Below are positions 24,202-35,801 of a stretch of DNA of 62,000 bases, piece after piece; position 1 is the stretch's first letter; every line of letters starts with the position of its first letter. Under the pieces are notes generated by a model. That model saw nothing but the letters and a program-made list of their open reading frames with translations, was not told the DNA's origin and ran no database searches. Made by a program: the position numbers and the translations under genes. This DNA comes from Phoronis australis. Lineage: Eukaryota; Phoronida; Phoronidae. The DNA lies in the NCBI GenBank assembly GCA_002633005.1, contig NMRA01000031.1, positions 1,318,858 to 1,380,857 of the forward strand, read 5' to 3'.

Positions 24202-25099
24202 CCCAACTCAAGCCAAGGCCTATGGTTTTATATTTAAAACCACATCCCATTTCTTATTTCTAGCTTTTTAAAAGTGATTTTAAGGCTAATTGGGTAGTCT
24301 CTTCTTCATTGTCGCCTTCACAATATCACAGGCATTATAGGCCTGTGACCACAGCACAGGCGTCCTTAGACAATTGCCATCGTCTGTGGCTGGCCCAGCA
24401 CAGACGATGGAGCTCCTATAGTAGCTTGATACGCCGGAAGCCTTTTGGCGAATTATGCCTCGCACTGACTAAAACATCAAAGTCACTTTGTTATAAATTA
24501 TATCTTTTGTGCCTAGAGGGACACCTTAGGAGGTCGTCGATGTATTTTAGTCCTTCCAACTCGTACAAATACTCCCGTTGTCAAACTTTTTCTTCGACCA
24601 GTCCCTCGTTCAGTTCCCAAAATCGGTAACTCGCCATTTTCACACTTCGCACGCTAGGGGATACATAGGTCTTGCCACCTGACGGGCGCAGTGTTGAAAA
24701 TGGCGATAGGAATTATGAATAGGCATTCCACTTAATAATATTATGGACTTTTTCAAATAGCCTGAAGTACATATTTATAGGCGTTAACTTTTTCTGTCAC
24801 TTTATGAGTATTGATGAGTGTAGCGTCGCTAAGTTTATTCATTGTTGAAGTCTTATATTTAACTTGTTTTGCCGTAAACTCGGGAACCAGGAAATGCTAA
24901 GGGTCCATTGTGAAAGAATAGTTCTCAAAGTTAAATTAATGTTGGCATCCTTCACATTTCTCCACCCTTATATGTTCTTTCATTTGTAAGATACAGGTGA
25001 GATTTTTCTTCTTAGTTACTGTCCTAAATATACTATTTGCACCAGGAATATAAAATTTGACGTTTTCCTATTCCTATTGACAGGTAGTCTGAGGAGACC

Positions 25100-28000
25100 A
25101 TGTTGAACCTTAGCCGCCAGATTTGCAGAGCTTCACAATGGGCTTTAAAGGCACCGCACCTGTTCAGTCTTTCCTGCCCAAGATGTGATGGTTCTAAGGC
25201 TCTCGTGAAATTACGCTTACCTGTGCCGAACACTTACACACGGACTGGGCCTTGCCTACGTCCTTTCAGCACAGCAGAGACTACTGATAGTTTGGACACT
25301 AGTGATGGCCATTCCAATCCTTTCATAACCACTGAATCTAGTCCAGTGCAACACAGTGCATTTGACAGCCCGACTGAGCTATTTGCTAGTATTCACCAAG
25401 CAGCCAGCGATGACGTGAACACTGTGTTAGAATTGGTCCATCTGCATAAAGATGCCATGTTTGAAGAACATGTATTAGAGTGTCTACACAAGCTGTTTGT
25501 GTATGCATGCTCAAACAGTACTGTGAAAAATCACCTAGTGACCAGTCTGCGTGAAGATCGCCGGTTCCTTGAGTTGTGTGTGGTTTTGATTCAATTGGGA
25601 CCTAGGTTTTCACCTGCTCAGATTGTCAGTACTGTGTTTAAGATGAAGAGACTAGGCCTTGACAGTAAGTCGGTACCCCTACAAGTGTTTCTGGAGTTGG
25701 GAAAGCATGTCGTTAATGACTTGAAGTTGGTCGATGTTATTAACATGGCTGACAGTATTTGGGACATGGAGGAAACAAGTCAGGTCATCATATTAAAGGA
25801 AGCTCTGCGTGCCTTAGCACTGGCACGGTTTGATGAAACTCAAAATCTTATTAAAGTGGATTCACTCATTAAATATGTGAATTGTTTTGGCGAGCATCTG
25901 AGTCAGATGCAGGCAGCGTCTCTGATGTTTTGTCTTGAGGATGAAATGCATGATCTCAGCTACCATTACAGCCTTAGACTGTTGTCTTGTGCTCATAAGC
26001 TTCTGATACAGACTGCTCCTGTTATCAACCACTGCATGTTGAAGGTTGAAAAGAGAGCCGCTAAGAAACCTCTGTGTAAAGATGATGTATTGACTGTGCT
26101 GAGAGCTTACGGAAATTTGAAAATTAAAAACTTGGATTTGTTGAAAACATTGCTTCAGTTTATAGTGATGTCAGATGAGTATACCGTGGTTGACCTGCTT
26201 GAAGTGTCAAGATTGCTCACCAGATGTCAGTATAGTTGTTCTCAGATGCTGGATTTGCTTGCGGACAAGCTGGTTGATCCTAGTTATGATGTTTCTGCGA
26301 TGGATGTTCATGAGCTTTGTCAGGTTATACATAACTTTGGGTATATGGACTACAGCAGTGACGTAATCGATCAACTCCTAGGCTCTTTAACAAATGTGCT
26401 GTGTAAATCTTCAGAGGCGCTGAACTTATCATCTTTGATTCAGTGCCTGTTGGACCTGGCAGTGTTGAACAACTTTCCAGAGAAATTATTACAAAATATT
26501 TTGACACATGAAACTTTGGGTAAGTTCACCGAGTTTCATTACTTGTTGTTGAAGTATGTCATGAATTTTCTAAATGCAAACGTGCAATGAGTCATTATGA
26601 TAACATTACCTGATGATATTCAAAATACAGTTGGTTCTGGTCTCTACCCTGAGTAATTTTGAGACCTGCAGTCATCGACTGAAAAATTTCAAAAATGTCC
26701 TCCCACATAAATTTCATGGAAGGTCTACAATGATTTTTGAATTGTTCCAAAAAGGCACATGAGCATGGTTTGAAACCTGGTGATTTGTCAAGCGATGGAT
26801 GAGATAAAGCAAACTCTGCATTATTTCTCCTTGTCTCGGGGTACATACATCACCAATCAACAAGGCTTTTAAAATCAGAACCAATGGCTATTTTTAGCAT
26901 TCTAAGGTAGAACGATTTTGTGTCAGATTCATGACTATGGTACAATATGCGCGATAAAAGATGGAACGTGAGTTTGATACAGTTGTATTGGGCAATAGTC
27001 TGATATAACGTGCCCGTATTTTGAGAACCAGTTTGATGCCCGTTATTTAGTGGAGAAAACTGCTTCTCAAAATTCGGGCACGCTATATCTGACCATTAAA
27101 GTTGTATTGCTATTATCAGGAATCTCGAGGCTTATTTGAGGCTTATTTAAGTCGCGTAAAAAAATCTTGCTCTATTTCTCTATTGCTCGGGTTTAAGCGC
27201 ACTTCTAATGTTTTTCTTTCAGACAAGATCAGCGAACCTACTCTCCTTGACGACTGGCTGTTATTGCGAGAAGTCACATATCAGCGATCTAACATGGCAG
27301 ATTCTTTGTAAGGCGTTGAATGTCACAGGCTTCTATATTCTTAGCACCAAGAGGTGGTCCTACTTGTACTTATTTGGAGATGCTGCTGGATATCTACCGT
27401 GTTCTCTAAGTTTATTTCGTGTCAAAATGATTGCCAATTTTTCTACTTTTCAATTGCTGATTTTTTGCTGCAAATAATTGTAAGTTTGTGAAATGTTGTT
27501 TTACGGCATTCCCACTCCACAAACCAAAGGTAACAGGAGACAAAGAAAGTTCTTAATATTTGTTTTTGTTGCAAAATTAGCCATTTAAAAAAATTCCATT
27601 TGTTCGCCATGTTGCTAAATTGGTGAAGAATTGCCTTTTTTATGACTACCGAAATATACCCCTCCTGGCGTTTAAACAAACTTTGACCTTAATTGTCAAA
27701 ACCTTTTCCAAAAATCTGAAACAATATTCAGTACATTTTTGTGCATCAAATCAATTGGAGTGGTTCCTTGACATGAGCAAAATGGCCGGTGGTGTTTTGG
27801 TTTGATCCACTTGCTCAAATTTATATGCACATGATAAAAGTCATGAGTCTAGCTAGAAACATGTCCAAACTTGGTTAACTTTAAAACAACATGACTGATT
27901 GCACTCCAGTGAAATTTTCATGTATTGTACTTTTTGCTCATTCTCCAAAAAGTTGTTAGACATTATTGTAGTTTCAGTACTTTTGGGATACCTTTGAAAC

Positions 28001-31000
28001 AAAAACAAAAACAAATCACATAAAACAAAAGACGAGAGATAATTTTAGATTTCGTGTTGTGCATTTTTGTGAAATTTGCTTATGTTTGATACTGTTTTTT
28101 GATGTTTTTGTTTGATACTGTTGTTTGATACTGTTGTTTGGCTACCAATGTACCATTCTTTGTTTTTTTTGGTTTTACTATAAAAACAGGTGGCACACCA
28201 TGGGGGTGGGGGGAGGGGGGCTATAGCCCACTTACTTCAGTGCATGCGCCGCCCATGTGTAAAGATATTGTCAAATGTCATCGTTAATGGCAGATTGTTT
28301 ATAAAGTCAACAATCAAATTCCACAGTCTTCCTACTTTCGGTTAAATTCTACAGATGTGTATATATTTCACTAAATGCACAGATTTGCCATTAAAACAAC
28401 AACGGTTTTAAAACTTGACATGTTTCGGTGTCATTTATTAAACACCATCCTCAGAAGTCATTATAAAGTGGCCACCTAGCTAGACTGGTCTAGTTCATTG
28501 GCACTCCCTGTAACTGACTGTTTCTGTGCTTCATTACTTGTTGCTGGGCCTAGCTAAGTGGCCACTTTATAAAGACTTCTGAGGATGGTGTTTAATAAAT
28601 GACACCGAAACATGTCAAGTTTTAAAACCGTTGTTGTTTTCGTGAACATATGCTGTTACTTGCTATCATGGAGATTTGTCATTAAAGTCTCACATAACCA
28701 TAAGGAGGAAGTCATTTGGTATTGCTAGCGAGACGATAGTCTTCCTTGAACACATGCGTGCTTTCTGATAATCACGACCAGATAATAGTAACCTGCATGG
28801 GTCCTGCATTTTGAGAACCTGTTTTCTCCACTCAATAACGTGCAACGACTGGATTCTCAAAGTACCAGGCAGTGCCGTATTGGTAAAATTAGAGGTAAGT
28901 AGGCCCCCAAAGCCCACCGTATCACCTTGAGCACTGAACGTAACTTACGGTGGGTAGGTGCAACATTCAAATGCCAAAAGGTGGTTGGCTGCTCCTATGT
29001 GCGCCTATGCCCCACTACAGCACCGGTACCAGGCCTCAGTGACTTATTGCTCTTGAATATCTTTATATCTGTGTTATTGTGTTTTCAGGGAACCCCTTAA
29101 TAAAGTACCAGCGGAAGTCATGTTTCCGTGGCACTTCAATCGCCTGCAGAAGTGTATTGTGCCCAGTGCACCCAGTCTTGATCATGTTGTTATCAATGTG
29201 TTCACTGATCAAGGGCTTCACATTGGTAAGTACTGACAGCGCAAGATAGGTCAAAGGTGAACTCATTCACAGCTGCCGTGGGCACGCCTTCTGTCAGAAA
29301 CATAACAAAAATAACTGTTCTTTGTTATGAAATTAGACTGAAATTGTCCCTTGTTCATATTATGTGTGATTTCTGTGCTTGGAAAGAGCTGATTTGTCAT
29401 TTTTGCTGAGATCAGGGTTAATTAATTGGTCTGGCCTAGCAGGTTTCTTATGTGCGGAGCATGACCTCCTAACGAGCTGTCACTTCTTGCCAAACCCACG
29501 CAATATTCATTTAATTTAAGGCAAAATGAAGTATGGTTGAACCTCATTACAATGTGCATTTGTAAAATTTGTATGTTATAATGATGGTTGTAACTACAGT
29601 TAAGTTGCATACATTAGGCATAATCAGGAGTTGGAAATTTATCACTTTTAACATTCTAAACAGGTTACATTGTAACAGGATTCAACTGTAAGATCTAAAG
29701 GGTGTGTTTTAGAATATACCATGGGTGGCTATAATCAGAAATGTAAGACATCAATCATGTCACACATTAACATATTCATTAATTACACATCGGCATATAT
29801 GCGTGTAGAGTCATATAGCCATTGCATTGTCTGAGCGTACGCCATTTATGTAGGACCTATTGACAAGTCTTGCATTTAGCTGACGTTAATTTTTGGAAGT
29901 TCTGGCCACTGTACCGCCTCGTAGCGATCTTCTTAATCCTTTGCAGAATTTTTGTGAAATTTGACAAGTGTTTTCATCTGAATGTGACAATGGATGACCA
30001 TGACTGTGAGACAGAACTGACGACTGCTGCTCCCCCTAGTGAGAATTTTAGTTTTCGTGGTTACCTCTGTATCTTCAGGTTCATTGACGGTTTTTCATGA
30101 AAGTTTCCAAATAAATTTCAATTATGGCGACAACATCACCTTTCCAGTTGAGACAGACTTTATATTCTGCAAGTCCTAGTGTTCATTATCCAACAATTAA
30201 AATCATTCTACAGGCGGTATTGCTCTCTGCGACTGCCTTTCTGGTGTTTTAATGTATTGATACTGAGTTTTATTCCTTTAAAGAACCTAATTATGTCAAG
30301 CTGAAACTGCAAACTTCAGATTGAAATGAATCAAGTTAGCGATGGCGAATCTTCCTGTTGCTTCAATCATTGAGCATCGCTCTGCCAAGGCTTTTAAGCG
30401 GGTTAATTGAATAAGCAGTTAATGACAGTACATGGATTGATGACATTGCATGGACTGATGACAATGTATGGGTTGATGACAGTGCATGGACTGATGACAA
30501 TGTATGGGTTGATGACAGTGCATGGGTTGATGACAGTGCATGGGTTCATGACAGAGCATGGATTGATGACTGTGCATGGATTGATGACAGTGCATGGATT
30601 GATGACAGTACATGGGTTGATGACACTGCATCGACAGACCCAAATGTTGAAACACTTCTAATTGCGTCAAAATATCTCAGAAGTACTGACACACTTCAAT
30701 AAATCACATTTTGGGTGGGTGTTTACCTTCAGATGTCTTGTGGTATCTCAGGTTAACCTGTACTGTTAAAATGGAACTTGCATGCTTATTCAATAACTCT
30801 GTGGTTGCTTGGCCAAATTAGTCAGAAGCACAACATACAGCGACGATGTGAATATTAAAGAGGTTGAAATTTGCCAAATGTTTTGAAGAACAAGTTTTGT
30901 GGCGAAAATGATCTTTTGCAAATCTCTGAACTGGGTCCAGTAAGTATCGTGACGTGATGCTGGGGAATAGCACTGTATAATGGAACATCATTTGTGCGAA

Positions 31001-32506
31001 ATTCACCTATTTGCAGAATTTTTGGTTTTCACATTTTACACATTCTCAATGAATGCAACTGCAATTTGTTTAGTGTAGATTATGTTAAAATAGCATTGTT
31101 TTTTAGTTCCTGCTGTACATTAGGATTGTTAGGAGTACGCAAATACATCTTTAAGGTGTCTCCTTGTATTCTAGAATACCTTCTGGGCCTGGATGTTGAT
31201 GGTTGCTATGCAGCCATACACCAGTCACCCTACACAGAGCTGAAGGAAATGAAGGACAGTGAACCAGTCAAGATGTCAGAGCTCAATTTGCCAGAGCATT
31301 TGCAGAGGTGAGTACGATTGGTTCCCTATAGTAGCTGACAGTTAGTGTCAAATAGCTATTCTAGCACTGTTGAAAGGTGGTCTAAACCACTCTTGTGATG
31401 CTACATCACAGATGTGATCACTACATTTTACTAGAGACTTGACATTGTTGGAAATTCGAAAGTTTACACTCACACCAAAATGGTCGGATAAGGAAAGTGT
31501 AAAAACTTGTAAAATGTGGAAGTAGCCAAGCTGAGACTAATGTCCTTTGTGACTACAGTGGAAGAAAGTGCAAAAACATGTCAGCTGCTGGCAGGTTAGC
31601 TACTCTGTCCAACACTGTATTAACCTGGCCTCAACTGATGTTGATTTTGGATCATATACTACTGTGGAGTCCCCTAGTGGCAATTCTGTTCGCCTTTGTG
31701 TTTGTCTTGAAATCTATCAAGTTTCTTCAAGGATGTTCATGAACTTTGGTGGGAAATATGTTACGGTAAATCATGTCGATGACATCACAAGCCCTGTTGC
31801 AGACGGATTTGATTTACATTGCGCCCCCCTGGTGGCCTTTTTATTGTTATTTGTCTGTTCTTTATCACCTGTCTCCCTTTGCTCCAAATAATGTGTGAAT
31901 TCATAATGAAAGTTGGCTGAAGTCTATCTTTGTTTTCATTCTCTAGTGCCTAATTTAAATCTAGTAGCATTACTGCTTTTAGTGCTGATGTCTAAAATAC
32001 TGATCACCCCTTATATCTATACTGTATGCGGCACAAATGGTGGGTGCATGTCAACTCTGCATTGCTGTTGTTTGATCTGTTGTTCTCCCAAGTTACAGTA
32101 ATAACAATAAGATATCTTGCAACTATTGCAATTCATTTTGGAAAAAATGCAGCTTGCAGCACATTTTTCAAACTTTTCACGTGTCTATGATGGTAGTGTG
32201 GTTTGGCACGCAGCGCATCTTATTTTCCATGTTCACTGTATTTGACTAAATGGTGACTGTTTGTGTTCCAGGGTTGCAGTAGTGTCTTTTCCAAGATCAG
32301 GTGTGATTCAAAATACAAGGAAACTGAGTGGACGGAACAGACTGTACATAGAAACCTTGCAACACCTCGGATATCTGACCATTCCCATTAACAGAGATCA
32401 CTTCTTTTCCCTGTCAGAGAAGGAGAGATTGAAGTATATCAAACGAAGGTTAAAAGCACCTTGGAGTTACCAAGAGCTGCAATGGTTTGGAGTTGGTGGC
32501 TTCTAG
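25100..32506 (+). CDS. FASTK-family protein with RAP domain (mitochondrial RNA metabolism)
   Basis: Five exons join in phase: 25100-26519, 27223-27307, 29089-29225, 31175-31307 and 32272-32506, giving 2010 nt and 669 aa. A stop lies in frame 15 nt upstream of the ATG, which fixes the start. The first 29 residues have several Arg/Lys and no acidic residue, as in a mitochondrial presequence. Residues about 80-470 form the helical repeat region typical of FASTK proteins. Residues about 592-655 are a RAP domain (RVAVVSFPRSG; YIETLQHLGYLTIPI; SEKERLKYIKRRL). FASTKD proteins bind mitochondrial RNA and affect its processing, stability or translation. The aromatic-rich PYWEW-type motif of many RAP domains is replaced here by PINRDHFF. 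The length is close to FASTKD2-4, but I cannot assign a subfamily. If exon 1 were not spliced it would run to a stop at 26590. Confidence 0.85.
26998..27093. repeat. Palindromic repeat, 37-bp arms (TTTTGAGAACCAGTTT family)
   Basis: Left arm 26998-27034 and right arm 27057-27093 are inverted complements with about four mismatches around a 22-nt loop. Each arm carries the CGTGCCCG and TTTTGAGAA blocks. Relatives are at 28803-28865 and, as three tandem units, at about 47510-47705. Confidence 0.7.
28393..28640. repeat. Long inverted repeat (91-bp arms, 66-nt loop)
   Basis: The left arm 28393-28483 and right arm 28550-28640 are inverted complements with only two mismatches that I can see. The outer ends read AAAACAACAACGG and its complement. 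It lies in intron 2 of the FASTK gene and would form a very stable hairpin in RNA or DNA. It is too short for a transposon with its own protein. It resembles two head-to-head copies of a small element's terminal repeat. Confidence 0.8.
28572..28623 (+). ncRNA. Hammerhead-ribozyme-like motif (right arm)
   Basis: The order is stem I strand AAGACTT, core CTGAGGA (28579-28585), stem II GGTGT/ACACC (28587-28591 with 28602-28606), core GAAA, a minimal palindromic stem III (ACATGT), cleavage triplet GTC (28614-28616), and closing stem I strand AAGTTTT (seven pairs, one G-U). This fits the CUGANGA...GAAA...NUH hammerhead layout. One unpaired T sits between the core A and stem II. With a three-pair, loop-less stem III it would work best as a dimer, as proposed for ribozymes in some retroelements. 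The mirror copy is on the minus strand at about 28410-28461, with a shorter stem I. Confidence 0.4.
29226..31174 (+). other. FASTK gene intron 3
   Basis: This intron of about 1.9 kb contains an 18-bp minisatellite at 30422-30637. Near 30030 it has a copy of the CCCCTAGTG repeat block that recurs in intron 4 and in the DLGAP gene. No exon-like conserved sequence was found in it. Confidence 0.6.
30422..30637. repeat. 18-bp minisatellite, about 12 units
   Basis: The unit is close to 'ttgatgacagtgcatggg', repeated about 12 times with few changes. Because the unit is a multiple of three with no stop, both strands stay open (MTVHGL repeats on plus, His/Gln/Ser-rich on minus). There is no start context, splice support or neighbouring coding sequence, so I treat it as non-coding. 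Confidence 0.85.
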
Positions 32507-33210
32507 CAGGAAAAAGGTGGAATGTTGTCATTTTCATCACCAAACACCTTCAGATTTTACATGGACTGTTCAGAGGTACAATGCCTGCAAAGTAGACTGA
32601 AAGTTTGTATACACAGTAAGGCCAACCTTTCTAACTTCATCTTGTTTTTTTCTTGAAATTTGCCATTTCAATATTTTGGCTGAATAATACACTCCAATGG
32701 TGTTTTTCCATGGAAAAGGAGCACGGATCGATGGTACATCCCCTTGGCATGGTTGGAACAGAACTCTTCATTTTATACTGTATGGAAGGGCTGGAGTTGT
32801 ACCGCATCTTATGTCATAAATATGCCTTGTGAACCAGCATATATGATAAAGAACAACCAATGAAAGCAAGCTGATGTTTTATTACAGAACAAGCCAGTAA
32901 AACAGGCTGACAGCAGGGGCACTAAGCAGGATACCTGAAGCAGGAAATCGTCAATTTCTTTGAAGTGCGATTACCTCATGCGTTGCATACGCAATGCTCT
33001 ATTCTACAGTTCTGGTCCCACACTAAATGGGAAACATTGTGTAATAACTTTAAACATAAATCGATGACAAAATATCCGGACGTGTTCACTTGAAAAAAGA
33101 TTAAGCTGTGAACAGTAATTGGACTACACTGCAGTTTTCAAAGAATGGCAAAAATATCTTCTAAAAAAGTCTGTAAAGTGAAAACTCAGTACTGCCAGGA
33201 GACTTCATAA

Positions 33211-33387
33211 TAATATACAACTTCATTTTCTTGACAGGTTTCCAGGTGCAATCCTCATTCCCAAAGGTACAACAATCATCATGATGACCTTGACATCATG
33301 ATGACCTTGACATCATGCTGGTTATTGTACCTTTGGGAATGAGGAGTGCTCTTGGAAACAGGTCAGGAAAATGAAATTGTGTACTAT
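33211..33387. repeat. Inverted repeat with internal direct repeat
   Basis: Two arms of 60-70 bp match as inverted complements with some mismatches, sharing 'tcctcattcccaaaggtaca' and its complement. The loop holds a 17-bp direct repeat ('catcatgatgaccttga' twice). It lies downstream of the FASTK gene and looks like a foldback or MITE element. Confidence 0.7.
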
Positions 33388-33588
33388 TTGACTATTTATT
33401 TAACATTTGACTGTACTTCTGCTGAACAGGTCTTTTGGAAATATGATACTTAACCAATGTTCTAGTTCGTCTAGTGCATTTTGACAGTAGGAAATATTGG
33501 CTACAACTGTCCAAGTTGTGCAACTCTCTCCTCTACCTGACAGTTACAATTCAACAAATCATTCTCTTGAACCATTCTTGTTTTTGTG

Positions 33589-33594
33589 AATAAA
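33589..33594 (+). terminator. Candidate poly(A) signal for the FASTK-family gene
   Basis: AATAAA lies about 1.1 kb after the stop codon. I did not see a nearer canonical signal, but variant hexamers could be used, so this is only a candidate. Confidence 0.25.
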
Positions 33595-34941
33595 ATGATT
33601 TTTAAGCCGATATTTTTGCAACGTTTAAAAACACCTGTCGAAAGTGAGACATAAGTAAACCACACATTCATGTTCAGTGCACAGCTAGTACAAACTGTTG
33701 ACCGGTTCATCTAAACTAGTTGACCAGTCCACTGTTATGACACAGCTCTAATATCACAAATGCTATATTTATAATTTCTAATAACATCAGTCGTATTTTT
33801 AAGTATAGATTTCTCGTAGAAACAATGCACGCATTCTTCAGTTAACAAAATTTGTACACAGAGTTAATTGGTACGCCATACAGATTGAAATGTTAACTGA
33901 GTACGTGGCGGACATTTCTTTACAAACTCCATAATTTACTGACATAAATTTAATAAAAACAGTTTAAAAATAGCCATATAGAATGGAAGACACAAAATAG
34001 CAAAAACTAAAATTTCAAAACCCAAGACTGGTCTTTTTGAAGTACATCACCATAAAAAGGTCATACAAAGGTCTATGTACCATCAGTGTTTTTAGTATAG
34101 TCGAGGTATACCAACATTGCATTCACTGTAATATCATGATTTACGGCCAAATTATTTTGATACTGGAAGCAACAGGTGACAAAAGAAATGCGTGGTACAG
34201 TGTAAGGGAAAGTTCACGTATTACGTCATTTAAAATTCGCGACTTTTAAACCCCCTCCTCACCCGTCATGATGTAAGCCCCCTTCCAACCTCTTAATTAT
34301 TTCATGATGGCCAACACCCATTTTTGGAAGAACCCACACTCTGTTGTAACTTCTGCGGTGCCCTAATGCACAACATCGTTGTGTTAATAATCAGCAAGGG
34401 GTTCAGGCAGTGATGGAATGCGGCTGTCGTTTGTCTATGTACATGTTTATAAAGTACACCTAGTTAAATATAATCGTATCTTGGAAGCGGTAAACGACAG
34501 GTCCCGATTTTGGAATTAGTTAATTCTACTAGAAAGTGGACCAGTTTCCAAACGGTATGTGCTGTGATGGACATATTCTAATAAAGCACACCACAAACTC
34601 ACCATAAGTCTAACACCCCCTCAACTTGTCCTAAATTGTAAACTGCCATCGTTTCCAAACCCTTCCCCTGCGAGTCATTACCCAATATGTGGATGCTCCC
34701 TTACCGAATTGGAAAACATTAAAATTTGAAAACACTTGTCTTTTATGATAAAAAGATGCGACCCCACACTGTATCCCCGACTGGTGATTTTATCACGCTA
34801 CGAATGCTAGTTGGTGACGGGTACTCAACAAAATATTCATTAAAATTCCAACGTTTTCAGTAGACGAACATTTAACAGATGGCGTAAAACTTCACAGAAA
34901 CGTGTTCACTTAGCAGACAGATACATAAATTATTCAGAATC

Positions 34942-34947
34942 TTTATT
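34942..34947 (-). terminator. Candidate poly(A) signal of the DLGAP gene
   Basis: TTTATT on plus (AATAAA on minus) lies about 860 bp after the DLGAP stop. A nearer alternative is at 35225-35230. Either would give a moderate 3' UTR. Confidence 0.35.
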
Positions 34948-35801
34948 TACAATACACCATGTTTATACTATATACAAGGCAGCGTTGATGTAAAACATAA
35001 TGAATGGTGCATTCTGCATGGAAACGCAATTTCCTGACCACTTACAGAGACCACTTTAAGAAGGAGAGGGCAAATTGTAGTTTTAACTATTGCATGAACA
35101 GACTATTAAAAGAGGAAATACTTTTTTGCCACATACTACAAAATCAGTGACAGTATTTCTCACACTTTGGTACTCTGTACTTTATAGTGGCAATGTCAAC
35201 TCAAACATGTAAGCTTCAACAAGCTTTATTGTCATATACCATTATTGTTTTAATAGGACCAACATCACAGAGAAGAGAATAAAAATACTAAGAAATTTTA
35301 TGCAAGATGGCGTCTGTTCAGATTGATACAACTTCCCTTGCATTGGCATGGTTCCATACTACAAATGTGTCTGAATGAATATTGATTTTTATATTTCTAA
35401 GTGGTAATGGCATACACAGAAAACTGAACTTTGAGCTCGTCTCAACTAAAATCGTACTTATCATGAAGGTGTTGCAAATGATTTTGGTTTCCATGCAATA
35501 ATGGCCAAGTCTATGTCCCGTGACACAGTAAAACGCCTACCATCGTTATAAGCATCTAACCATAACTTGTCTAGTATAAAGACACCTTGAGCAATAGGCA
35601 CAGTAACACCTAGTACTTGTAGAACATAGCACAATGGATGCAGTGGTACCTCATGCAAGAGGAGAACATCCCAAAGTTCCTCAGTGACCTTTGATCTTTA
35701 CCGATAGAACCCAAGATGAGTGCACACCATGTGTCTACCACGAACGTCCTTATCTCAGCCATGACCGAGGATATCAGTTCTGTCTCCAGCTACGTGCCTC
35801 A

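Larger units (their letters stand above)
20500..25099. other. Intergenic region with assembly gap and repeats
   Basis: This stretch separates copy C from the FASTK-family gene. It contains an N gap at 21767-22621 entered through a poly-G run, a dispersed repeat complex at 23220-24366, and small hairpins at 24140-24200 and 24370-24415. The short frames across 20.9-21.6 kb show no domain or compositional sign of coding. The FASTK gene's promoter and any 5' non-coding exon should lie in the last kilobase. An acceptor (TTGACAG|GTAG) precedes its ATG. Confidence 0.5.
27308..29088 (+). other. FASTK gene intron 2
   Basis: This 1.8 kb intron carries the long inverted repeat at 28393-28640 and a short palindromic relative at 28803-28865. 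Other open frames in it are short and show no family resemblance. Confidence 0.6.
32507..35801. other. Convergent intergenic region (3' ends of two genes)
   Basis: The FASTK gene (plus) and the DLGAP gene (minus) converge here. The stretch should contain both 3' UTRs. It holds the hairpin at 33211-33387 and candidate poly(A) signals for each strand. No conserved coding sequence was recognised. Confidence 0.6.

Noticed and set aside
26520-26590. FASTK protein ending at the 26590 stop
   Set aside because: A strong donor (TTGG|GTAAGT) at 26519 joins in phase to four downstream exons that carry the RAP domain.
30407-30670. Repeat proteins of 83-84 codons on both strands
   Set aside because: They are a by-product of an 18-bp minisatellite inside an intron.
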